Made by a program: the position numbers and the translations under genes | Assembly (NCBI GenBank): GCA_018350325.1 | Contig: JAEVLN010000046.1 | Span: forward strand, 124,001-188,000 | Direction: 5' to 3' | Source of the DNA: Globodera rostochiensis | Lineage: Eukaryota > Nematoda > Chromadorea > Rhabditida > Heteroderidae | Length of the DNA: 64,000 bases | Part shown: positions 1-11,000 of the stretch, in pieces | How positions within the stretch are numbered: position 1 is the first letter of the stretch | Layout of the letters: every line of letters starts with the position of its first letter | Notes under the pieces: model-generated | The model's database searches: none | What the model was told of the DNA's origin: nothing | What the model saw: only the letters and a program-made list of their open reading frames with translations

Positions 1-3000
1 GGAAGTCCCGGTCCGCCCGTTTTTTCTGGGTCCCGGAAGTCCCGGTCCCGTTTCTGGTCCCGGGAAGTCCCGGTCCCCGTTTTTTCTGGTCCGGAAGTCC
101 CGGTCCCGTTTTTGGTCCGGAAGTTCCGGTCCCGTTTTTCTGGTCCCTGGGAAGTCCCCGGCCCGTTTTTCTGCTGTCCCTGGGAAGGTCCCGGCCAGGT
201 TTTTTCTGGTCCCGGGAAGTCCCGTCCCCGTTTTTTGGTCCCGGAAGTCCCGGTCCCGTTTTTTCTGGTCCGGGAAGTCCCGGTCCCGGTTTTTCTGGTC
301 CCGGGAAGTCCCGGTCCCGGTTTTCTGTCCGGAAGTCCCGGTCCCCGTTTTTTTGTCCCGGGAAGTCCCGGTCCCGTTTTTCTGGTCCCGGGAAGTCCCG
401 GTCCCCGTTTTTCTGGTCCCGGAAGTCCCGGATCCCCTGTTTTTAGTGTACCGGGAAGTCCCGGTCCCGTTTTTCTGGTTACCGCGGAAGTCCCGGTCAC
501 GTTTTTCTGGTCCCGGAAGTCCCGGTCCCCGTTTTTCTGGTCCCGGGAAGTCCCGGTCCCCGTTTTCTGTCCCGGGAAGTACCGGCCCCGGTTTTTCTGG
601 TCCGGGAAGTCCCGTCCCGTTTTTCTGGTCCCGGGAAGTCCCGGTCCAGTTTTTCTGGGCCCGAAAGTCCCGGTCCCGGTTTTTCTGGTCCTGGGAAGTC
701 CCGGTCCCGGTTTTTCTGGCCCTGGGAAGTCCCGGTCCCGGTTTTTCTGGCCCTGGGAAGTCCCGGTCCCGGTTTTTCTGGCCCTGGGAAGTCCCGGTCC
801 CGGTTTTTCTGGCCCTGGGAAGTCCCGGTCCCGGTTTTTCTGGCCCTGGGAAGTCCCGGTTTTTCTGGTCCTGGGAAGTCCCGGTCCCGGTTTTTCTGGC
901 CCTGGGAAGTCCCGGTCCCGGTTTTTCTGGTCCCGGGAAGTCCCGGTCCCCGTTTTTCTGGTCCCGGGAAGTCCCGGTCCCCGTTTTTCTGGTCCCGCCG
1001 TTCGGTCCCGATCGGTCCGTTTTCGGTCCGGTTTTTCGGTCCCGGATCCGGTCCGTTTTTCTGGTCCCGGTTTTCTGGTCCCGGGAAGTCGGTCCGTTTT
1101 CGCCGGTTTTTCTGGTCCGGGAAGTCCCGGTCCCTGTTTTCTGGTCCGGGAAGTCCCGGTCCCGTTTTTCTGGTCCCGGGAAGTCCCGGTCCCGTTTTTC
1201 TGGTCCGGGAAGTCCCGGTCCCGGTTTTTCTGGTCCGGGAAGTCCCGGTCCCCGTTTTTCTGTCCCGGGAAGTCCCGGTCCCGTTTTTCTGGTCCCGGGA
1301 AGTCCCGGTCCCCGTTTTTTCTGGTCCCGGGAAGTCCCGTCCCGGTTTTTCTGGTCCGGGAAGTCCCGGTCCCGTTTTTTCTGGTCCGGGAAGTCCCGGT
1401 CCCGTTTTTCTGTCCCGGGAAGTTCCCGGTCCCGTTTTTCTGGTCCCGGGAAGTCCCGATCCCGGTTTTTCTGGTCCCGGGAAGTCCCGATCCCGGTTTT
1501 TCTGGTCCCGGAAGTCCCGATCCCGGTTTTTCTGGTCCCGGGAAGTCCCGATCCCGGTTTTTCTGGTCCCGGGAAGTCCCGGTCCCGGTTTTTCTGGTCC
1601 CGGAAGTCCCGATCCCGGTTTTTCTGGTCCCGGGAAGTCCCGTCCCCGTTTTCTGGTCCGGTCCGGTCCCGGTTTTTCTGGTCCCGGGAAGTCCCGGTCC
1701 CCGTTTTTCTGGTCTCGGGAAGTTCCGGTCCCGGTTTTTCTGGTCCCGGGAAGTCCCGGTCCCCCGTTTTTCTGGTCCCGGGAAGTCCCGGTCCCCGTTT
1801 TTCTGGTCCCGGGAAGTCCCGGTTCTGGTTTTTCTGGTCTCGGGAAGTCCCGGTCCCGGTTTTTCTGGTCCCGGGCAGTCCCGGTCCCGGTTTTTCTGGT
1901 CCCGAGAAGTCCCGTCCCCGTTTTTTCTGGTCCCGGGAAGTCCCGGTCCCCGTTTTTCTGGTCCCGGTTTTTCTGGTCCCGGAAGTCCCGGTCCCAGTTT
2001 TCTGGTCCGGAAGTCCCGGTCCCCGGTTTTCTGTCCCGGGAAGTCCCGGTCCCCCGTTTTTCTGGTCCGGAAGTCCCGGTCCCCGGTTTTTCTGGTCCCG
2101 GGAAGTTCCGGTCCCCCGTTTTTTCTGGTCCCGGGAATCCCGGTTTGGTTTACTGGTCCCGGGAAGTCCCGGTCCCGTTTTTCTGGTCCCGGGAAGTCCC
2201 GGTCCCGTTTTTTCGGGTCCCGGGAAGTCCCGGTCCCGTTTTTCTGGTCCCCGAGAAGTCCCGTCCCCGGTTTTTGTCCTGGTCCCGGAATCCGGTCCCC
2301 GGTCCCGGTTTTTTCTGGTCCCGGGAAGTCCCGGTCCCCGTTTTTCTGGTCCCGGGAAGTCCCGGTCCCCGTTTTTTCGGGTCCCGGAAGTCCCCGGTCC
2401 CCGTTTTTCTGGTCCCGGGAAGTCACGGTTCTGGTTTTTCTGGTTCCCGGGAAGTCCCGGTCCCCGTTTTTCTGGTCCCGGGAAGTCCCGGTCCCGTTTT
2501 TTCTGGTCCGGGACAGTCCGGTCCCCGTTTTTTTCTGGTCCCGGGAAGTCCGGGTCCCCTGGTTTTTTTCTGGTCCCCGGGAAGTTCCGGTTCCCCGTTT
2601 TTTCTGGTTCCCGGGAAGTCCCTGTTCCGGTTTTCTGGTCCCGGGAAGTCCCGTTCCCGGTTTTTTTCTGGTCCCGGGAAGTCCCGGGCCCCCGTGTTTC
2701 GGGTCCGGGAAGTCCCGGTCCCGGTTTTTTCGGGTCCCGAGAAGTCCCGGTCCCCGGTTTTTCCTGGTCCCGGGAAAGTCCCGGTCCAGTCCGTTTTCTG
2801 GTCCCGGGAAGTCCCGGTCCCGGTTTCTGGTCCCCGGAAGTCCCGTTCGGGTCCCGGGAAAGTCCGGTCCCCGTTTTTTCTGGTGCTCGGGAATTCCGGT
2901 TCCTGGTTTTTTCTGGTCCCGTGAAGTCCCCCGGTTTCCCGTTTTTCATGGGTCCGGGAAGTCCCGGGTCCCCGTTTTTCTGGTCCCGGGAAGTCCCGGT

Positions 3001-4937
3001 CCCCGTTTTTTCGGGTCCCGGGAAGTCCCGGTCCCGTTTTTCTGGTCCCGGGAAGTCCCGGTTATGGTTTTTTCTGGTCCCGGGAAGTCCCGGTCCCCGT
3101 TTTTTCTGGTCCGGGAAGTCCCGGTCCCCGTTTTTTGGTCCCGGGAAGTCCCCGGTCCCCGTTTTTTCTGGTCCCGGGAAGTCCCGGTCCCCGTTTTTTG
3201 GGTCCGGGAAGTCCCGGTCCCAGTTTTTCTGGTCCGGGAAGTCCCGGTCCCCGTTTTTTATGGTCCGGGAAGTCCCGGTCCAGTTTTCTGGTACCGGGAA
3301 GTCCCGGTCCCGGTTTTTCTGGTACGGGAAGTCCCGGTCCCCGTTTTTCTGGTCTCGGGAAGTTCGGTCCCGGTTTTCTGGTCCCGGGAAGTCACGGTCC
3401 CGGTTTTTTTCTGGTTCCCGGGAAGTCCCGGTCCCCGTTTTTCTGGTCCCGGGAAGTCCCCCGGTCCCCGTTTTTCTGGTCCCGGTCCCCGTTTTTTGGT
3501 CCCGGGAAGTCCGGTCCCCGTTTCTTTTTCTAGTCCGGGAATTCCCGGTCCCCGTTTTTCTGGTCCCGGGAAGTCCCGGTCCCCGTTTTTCGGGTCCCGG
3601 GAAGTCCCGGTCCCCGTTTTTCTGGTCCCGGGAAGTCCCGGTCCCCGTTTTTCTGGTCCCGGGAAGTCCCGGTCCCAGTTTTCTGGTCCCGGGAAGTCCC
3701 GGTCCCGGTTTTTCTGGTCCCGGGAAGTCCCGGTCCCCGTTTTTCTGGTCCCGGGAAGTCCCGGTCCCGGTTTTTCTGGTCCCGGGAAGTCCCGGTCCCG
3801 GTTTTTCTGGTCCCGAGAAGTCCCGGTCCCCGTTTTTCTGGTCCCGGGAAGTCCCGGTCCCCGTTTTTCTGGTCCCGGTTTTTCTGGTCCCGGGAAGTCC
3901 CGGTCCCAGTTTTCTGGTCCCGGGAAGTCCCGGTCCCGGTTTTTCTGGTCCCGGGAAGTCCCGGTCCCCGTTTTTCTGGTCCCGGGAAGTCCCGGTCCCC
4001 GTTTTTCTGGTCCCGGGAAGTTCCGGTCCCCGTTTTTCTGGTCCCGGGAAGTCCCGGTTCTGGTTTTCTGGTCCCGGGAAGCCCCGGTCCCCGTTTTTCT
4101 GGTCCCGGGAAGTCCCGGTCCCCGTTTTTCTGGTCCCGGGAAGTCCCGGTCCCAGTTTTCTGGTCCCGGGAAGTCCCGGTCCCCGTTTTTCTAGTCCCGG
4201 GAATTCCCGGTCCCCGTTTTTCTGGTCCCGGGAAGTCCCGGTTCTGGTTTTTCTGGTCCCGGGAAGTCCCGGTCCCGGTTTTTCTGGTCCCGGGAAGTCC
4301 CGGTCCCCGTTTTTCTGGTCCCGGGAAGTCCCGGTCCCCGTTTTTCTGGTCCCGGTCCCCGTTTTTCTGGTCCCGGGAAGTCCCGGTCCCCGTTTTTCTG
4401 GTCCCGGGAAGTCCCGGTCCCCGTTTTTCTGGTCCCGGGAAGTCCCGGTCCCCGTTTTTCGGGTCCCGGGAAGTCCCGGTCCCCGTTTTTCTGGTCCCGG
4501 GAAGTCCCGGTCCCCGTTTTTCTGGTCCCGGGAAGTCCCGGTCCCAGTTTTCTGGTCCCGGGAAGTCCCGGTCCCCGTTTTTCTGGTCTCGGGAAGTTCC
4601 GGTCCCGGTTTTTCTGGTCCCGGGAAGTCCCGGTCCCCGTTTTCTGGTCCCGGGAAGTCCCGGTTCTGGTTTTTCTGGTCCCGGGAAGTCCCGGTCCCGG
4701 TTTTTCTGGTCCCGGTCCCCGTTTTTCTGGTCCCGGGAAGTCCCGGTCCCCGTTTTTCTAGTCCCGGGAATTCCCGATCCCGGTTTTTCTGGTCCCGGGA
4801 AGTCCCGGTCCCCGTTTTTCTGGTCCCGGGAAGTCCCGGTCCCCGTTTTTCTGGTCCCGGGAATTCCCGGTTCCGGTATTTCTGGTCCCGGGAAGTCCCA
4901 GTCCCGATTTTCCCAATCCCGGTCCCGTCCTACCCTA
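1..4937. repeat. 31-bp satellite array, truncated at the window start
   Basis: About 150 head-to-tail copies of a unit whose core reads TCCCGGTCCCCGTTTTTCTGG followed by TCCCGGGAAG, total period 31 bp. Copies differ by small indels in the T-run and C-runs and by point changes. Because 31 is not a multiple of three, a read-through cycles through the three frames every 93 bp and stays open, which makes very long false ORFs on both strands. The last units decay toward 4900, and the array stops at CCTACCCTA (4929-4937), which resembles the inverted terminus of the small hAT-like elements found elsewhere in the window. The array probably lies in or next to an intron of the DEG/ENaC gene at 6.1-6.6 kb. 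Confidence 0.95.
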
Positions 4938-5396
4938 GACCCAAGTAAAAAAGTTGAATTCAAATATAATCCATTAAAACTGATACATTTTTTGGAGTGA
5001 ACATGACGCGATAAACTATCGCGATATTTTAACTATTCAATACAAATAAAATATCGGTATCGAAAAATATCGTTTATTTGAGATGACAAAAAGGTTCAAT
5101 CTTTTTTAGTTGTGGCCCACAAGTAAATCATGGACTAGTGAAAGGACATTTTTAATAAATTCAAATATTTTTTAATTAAAATTCGTTCAAAAAATGAATT
5201 TTTGAAAAAAATTCATCACATCTTTCTGCATTTTTTTCTTACGAGAGTGCAAATTTTTGTAAAAATTTTCCCTGTGGCGCCTGTCGGCACCGTCGCACAT
5301 CCCCCCCCCCCCCCCCCCCTCCCCAATCTTAAACTATTGAGAAATTTTTTGAAAATCAAAAATTTTGAAGTTTGAAAAGCAAAAAAAGAATGCGCT

Positions 5397-5575
5397 TCCG
5401 GTCCGAATCCCACACTCCAGCCAAAAGTGTCTCGAATCCAACCCAAGCCAAAACTTCCCGAATCCCTTGCACGTCTTAGGCTAAGCCTAAGCTTGGTATA
5501 AGCTAAGCTTAGGCTTACGCCTAAGCCTAACAAACTCCAAGCCAGGGTGGCTTAGGCCTAAGCTAGGCTAAGGCT
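5397..5575. repeat. telomere-like TTAGGC palindromic cluster
   Basis: A run of CTTAGGC/GCCTAAG words in both orientations, including GGCTTAGGCCTAAGC, a head-to-head pair of the nematode telomere hexamer TTAGGC. It is preceded at 5400 by CCGGTCCGAATCCC, a sequence resembling a pol III B box. The same arrangement occurs at 38398-38585 and related arrays lie at 61124-61295. The rest of 4938-5790 is AT-rich with a C18 tract near 5301 and no coding signal. Confidence 0.7.
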
Positions 5576-5789
5576 AAAATTCTTACAAAAATTCCAAAAA
5601 TTTGCCTTGCGTCACCTAACGGCACCGCCGGCGCCGGGCTCTCCCTCTCAAAAAAATTAAAACTTTTTGCAAAAATAAGAAGCCGTTATTCAATACGCTT
5701 CCTTTATTAATAAAATTTTAAATAAATTTTCATTTATTTTTTAATTAAATGCACGCTAAAAAAATTTTTTTTTGAAAAAATTAATCGGA

Positions 5790-6030
5790 TTTTGCCCATC
5801 CCCGGCTGGGGGGTCCCCGTTCCCCGGTTTGCTCATCCCCGAAAACGGGGACCCCCGGTTTGTCGTCCCCGGTGGCCCCTTTCCTCGGTTTGCTCATCCC
5901 CGAAAATGGGAATCCCCGTTTGTCGTCCCCGGTGGCTCCTTTCCCCGGTTTGCTCATCCCCGAAAACGGGGATCCCCGGTTTGTCGTCCCCGGTATCCCC
6001 GTTCCCCGGTTTGACCGGGGATCCCTCCCC
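5790..6030. repeat. 61-bp C/G-rich minisatellite, about three copies
   Basis: Three to four copies of a unit built from GCTCATCCCCGAAAACGGGG, then GTTTGTCGTCCCCGGTGG and CCCTTTCCCCGGTTT. Several short overlapping ORFs on both strands here are repeat artefacts. It starts about 40 bp downstream of the last DEG/ENaC exon seen, so it is probably intronic. Confidence 0.85.
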
Positions 6031-6071
6031 CCTTCGGGAAAATTTGTAGAAAAATTCCAAAAATTTCCGAC

Positions 6072-6599
6072 CATCGGAATGCCGTGGGCGGTTGTCCGCG
6101 CAGCGAAACGAATAATTTCATAGCGCAATTCGTCTTCCGCAGCCGTCTTCATGGCATGGCCAACCGATTTCATTCGCGCTTAAAAATTCAAAAATATAAC
6201 ATTTTATTTTAATTTGATAAAAATTAAATTTTTAATAATTTATAAAATAGAGAATTGAATAAATTTTTAGAAATTTTTCTACTAAAAAAACTTATTTTCC
6301 TAATTAAAATAACTATAATTTTTTCTCGTAATTAAATCGTTATGCCAATTTTAAATTATTAAAATCTAATTTTTATATTAAACTCCCCCATTTTATTTTC
6401 ACAAATTTTACAAAATACAATTTTTATATTTAATTTTCAAAACAAAAAAATATTATAATTTACACTTTTCACCCAAAAATAATAAAGTGCCAAAATTTTT
6501 ACCTCCCAAGTCGGCCATTGACGAGGTGCGGCGATGGCCGCCATTTGCCAAACTTTGCTGTGCCGAATCCGACCTCAACGCCAGGGTTGGCATGCTCAC
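6072..6599 (-). CDS. DEG/ENaC (degenerin) sodium channel, two N-terminal exons, partial
   Basis: Two exons join in phase: 6599-6503 and 6178-6072, with acceptors CAAAG and TTTTAAG and donors GGAG|GTAAAA and ATG|GTCGGA. The first encodes a Ser/Arg-rich cytoplasmic stretch with HRRTSSMADLG, a possible kinase site. The second reads ...DELRYEIIRFAARTTAHGIPM. The TTAHGIP motif is the conserved His-Gly motif just before the first membrane helix of degenerin/ENaC channels, where it affects gating. Neither transmembrane helix nor the Cys-rich extracellular domain is in the window. The next exon would lie below 6072, where only minisatellite, telomere-like repeat and the 31-bp satellite are seen, so the gene is either split by a very large repeat-filled intron or broken. 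Further 5' exons between 6.9 and 7.6 kb are possible but I could not establish any. Confidence 0.7.
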
Positions 6600-8054
6600 C
6601 TTTGGCCGCTGTTTTTGATAAATTAATTCGGCGTCAGAGCGCTAAAAAAAGCAACAAAAACAAAAATTTTTTTTTGGTTTTTTATACAATTTTGCATTTA
6701 AAAATTATTTGTTTTATTTTTTTGGAATTTCAATTTTACAAACCCATTTCTTCAACCTTTAATTTTAAGAATAGTATTTTATTAATTCTATTTTATATGT
6801 AGGTAATGAAACACTAATTTAAAAAACATTTCCGGAGATTTGAAACAATTTTTATTACATTTTTAATTAATTTAAATTGAATAAAAATAAATTTATATTA
6901 CTCCAAAATGCTGCTCGGACAGAGTGCGCTTGAAAAAGCTTGAACGCCGTTGCATTATAATGTCGAAATTTAAAATAGAATAATAAATGTATTTAAAAAT
7001 CTAACATGAAATTATTTTTAAATTTATTATAACGTAAAAAATGAATTTTGTTTTCTCATCATTTTTCAATTACTTAAAAGTGCTTTGGTATGGCGACCGG
7101 ACGAGTTAGTTTTATGCGATGTTTAAGCACTAAAAAAATTTTTAAAATTAATTTTTGCCAAAATTTGGTGCCCATTTTGGCGCCCCCTCCCCCAAACATT
7201 TTGCTACTGCTGCTCATTATTTGTAACATTTTTGGGAAATAAAATTTTGTGCAAAATAAATGAGTGAATGAATGAATTGTCTTTGCCGCCATCGCCCCGG
7301 GGGGGGGGGGGTGCCGAAAAATGCGGCACTTTTATGGCCAAGACAAAAAAAAAAAAGGTGGCGGCGGGCAGCGCATTGGAAATGAATGTGAATTTTCCCG
7401 TTTAGCCGTCGCCACCAAAATTTTGGTGCCCCCAAAATGTGTGGCGAATTGTGGCAAAGGTCGACGAGGAGGGCACATTGCGCCAAAGATGGCAAAAATT
7501 TTTTGAAAATGTTAAATATTTTTTGAATGCCTTTTTCACTCCATTTGACAGTTGAACATCGTTTTGCCGGATTGTTTTGATCAAATTGCATTGAATGCTT
7601 TTTATATATAATTAATAATTTATTTAATTGTTTTGATTAAATTCTGAATATTATTTGTGGTATTTTCTTAACAAATACCTATTTTGTATTTTTGTAAAAG
7701 TGGCATTTTAAGTTTTACAATTATTTTAATATAAATGACTTAAATTAGATTTTTAAAATAATTAACACTTTTTAAATGTATTTATTAATATGAAATTGTT
7801 TGGCGTTTGTTCGAATTTATTCGTTAGATTACACAAAATTGAAATTTCAAAAAAAAAAAGAAGGACGCCATCAATTTACACAAAGAAAAAATGTGCCAAA
7901 AAATGGGTAAAAGATAAAATAAAACATTTTGTGCAAATTTAAAATTTTTGAGAAGTGTCAAAAACTCATATGAAAGACACACAATTTTTGAGGACATTTT
8001 AAGGACATTTTGGGGACATTTTGAGGACATTTTGAGGACATTTTGGGGACATTT
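6600..8054. other. AT-rich intergenic or intronic region, no supported gene
   Basis: Mostly A/T homopolymer sequence with a G-run at 7301-7311. Short ORFs on both strands lack splice-consistent partners. A small tandem of GGGGACATTTTGAGGACATT units lies at 7994-8056, immediately 3' of the nuclear receptor stop codon. Confidence 0.5.
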
Positions 8055-11000
8055 TCAGCCCCCCTCGGAGTCCGTCTCTTCCGCCTTCAGCTCCTCAACG
8101 CCGCCCCCACACGACGACGACGACTCGGCACCGGTGGTGACAGCGACGGCACCGGAGGACGGCAACATTCTGAAAAATTTTGATGCTTTTCAAAAAATGC
8201 TATAAAATTTATTCATTTTCTAAATTTTAAAATGAAAAGAATTTGCAAAAATTACATTTATTTTAACTTCATAAAGTGCCATTTTTAGTTTAAATTTTTA
8301 TTACATTTTTACTACAGCAATTTTTAGTTTAAAAATTTGTTTTACATTTTTATTAATAAAGTTATATAACTAAAATAATTAAAAAGTATTTATTTAGTAA
8401 CAACTTTTGTGGTTTATAATTAAAAAAAACCTAAAAAAAAATAAATATTAAATAAATTGTTTACCTTCCAAATTGTTGAATTTGTTCGTCCACAATTGGA
8501 TCCGGCTGCTTGCAGATGAGGAATGGCACATAAAACATTTTGGAGCGCAGCAAAACGCCGGACACCGTTTGAAGCATGGGAAGCCTAAAAAGGAAAAATA
8601 AAAAATTAAAAAATAATTAAATTAAAAAATAAAAATAAATTTAAAGAACAAAAAATATTTGACAAATTCGTAGGTAAAAAACGCGAAATTAATAAAAAGA
8701 AAAATATTTTAAAAAATTAGAAAGTTAAACCAAACAAACAAACAAACAAACAAAAAATTTCACAGAAAAACCCCGAAAAAAATTTTGTTTTCTAAAAATT
8801 CAATTCTAAAATGCGAATTTTTTTTTGTTAAATTATAACGTGCCATGTGAGTATTTCGGACAGCCTCGGCCCGTGTTCGCATTGGCTCAGATGGATTTGC
8901 AGTGCCTTCACAAACTGCTCCTGGATGAGGCTGACCTGCATTTTCATAAAAAAATTTTTTATTGGTATTTATAATTTTAATTTTTGTTTAAAAAATCAAA
9001 ATTTGATTTTATTTTATTTTTTATTTTTATATGTTTTGCCTTGTGCACATAATGCTCATGGAGTCGGCCGCCGACGGCACCGGACGCGGCGGTGGCGGCG
9101 GCGGACGACGCCGGCGGCGGTGGCGGCGGTGCCATCGACGCATTTGGCGTCAACGAGAAGGGGTCAAGCTCTGGTGGGGTGAAAATGTTAAATAAACATT
9201 TATTAAAATAAAATTTTGTTTAATTTTTAACGACAAAATATGAAAAACGAATTTTGAATTTTTATGTTTAAAAAGAATTTATGGTTTTGTTTAATTTTTA
9301 ACAGCAATAAAAATGAATTTTATATTTTTATTTTAAAAAAGAATTTAGGTTTTTGTTTAATTTTCAACAGCAAAATATGAAAAACGAATTTTGAATTTTT
9401 ATGTTTAAAAAGAATTTATGGTTTTGTTTAATTTTTAACAGCAATAAAAATGAATTTTATTAAGAATTTAGGTTTTTGTTTAATTTTCAACAGCAAAATA
9501 TGAAAAACGAATTTTGAATTTTTATGTTTAAAAAGAATTTATGGTTTTGTTTAATTTTTAACAGCAATAAAAATGAATTTTATATTTTTATTTTAAAAAA
9601 GAATTTAGGTTTTTGTTTAATTTTCAACAGCAAAATATGAAAAACGAATTTTGAATTTTTATGTTTAAAAAGAATTTATGGTTTTGTTTAATTTTTAACA
9701 GCAATAAAAATGAATTTTATTAAGAATTTAGGTTTTTGTTTAATTTTCAACAGCAAAATATGAAAAACGAATTTTGAATTTTTATTTTTAAAAAGAAGGA
9801 AATTAAAATGCGTAATTAAATTAAAGTGTACATTTTTATTATAATAAAAAAAAATTTTAAATATAAAAAAACAATTTTTAAATCAAAAAATATAAAAAAA
9901 ACAAATTTAGTGTTAAAATATTGAAACAATAAAATTGCGCAGTGGACACTTTAGTGTTCGGCAAATGCGGTTTTTAGGTAGGTATACGGTATCGGTATTT
10001 CGGTACCGAAAAAATACAGTACTCCCATCGAAAAAACATCACGGTAATACCTACCGTACCGTACCGAACGCTAGATAATAAAAAATAATATTTTAATCCA
10101 CCAATAACAATTAGTTTTGTTCACCATGCCCTGCGGGGCCGCAGTGAAGAATGGTGATTGCCTTCAGGCACACGTACGCCTCCAATGTGATGCGCAAATT
10201 GCTGAAGGCATGGTAAAGCGTGGTGAATTTTTGCACGAGGGCACCCGCCTCCCTGAAAGCCAATTTTTAAAACATTAATAATGTCAAAAAATGTTTAATA
10301 AATTTAATTTACAAATAAAATTTTGATTTTAAAAATATGTTGTGCCGACTTGGCCACATGTTCATTGGGAATTTGTTTGGCCATCAGTGCCGAAAGTCGT
10401 TGCTGTAACAGTGCCAAATTGTGTTGGGCATCCGTTGCCGACATTGAATGGGCTAAAATATATTTTTAAATGATTCATTTGCAAAAATAAATTTCGCTTT
10501 CAATTATTGTAAAATTTTTGTGTGGTTTTATTCCTAAATTTTAACAAAAAAATCTTTTAATTAGTTTTTTTTGTGTATTTTTGTGTAATCAAATTGTAAA
10601 CATTTGATTTTTTATTATTTTTTATGATATAAAACAAAATAAAAACAAACAAAAAATGTCAATATTTGGGTGCTTTAAAAGGTTTAAAATAAAATAAAAT
10701 TCAATATAATAATTTATTTATTGAATTGTCTACAATTATTTTTGGTGGTCCCATCGCCGCCGGCGCTGGTTGAACAATGAGCAAAAAAGCAGGTTGACAA
10801 CAAAACCTGTGTAATTTTACTTTACACTATTAATATGAATTAATTTCTGATTTTATTTTTAAAATTTACTATTAATATAAATTAATTTCTGATTTTAATT
10901 TTGAATTTTCTGAGTACCAACCAATTCAGCCCATCGATGTGTGAGCAAATAGGTGTGCACTTCGACGGGCAATTCCGCATAAAATGGCAACAATTTTGTC

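Noticed and set aside
112..4963. Very long ORFs (up to about 1530 codons) on both strands rich in Pro, Gly, Ser, Phe
   Set aside because: They exactly follow the 31-bp satellite, cycle frame every 93 bp, and exist on both strands; no splice or start context.
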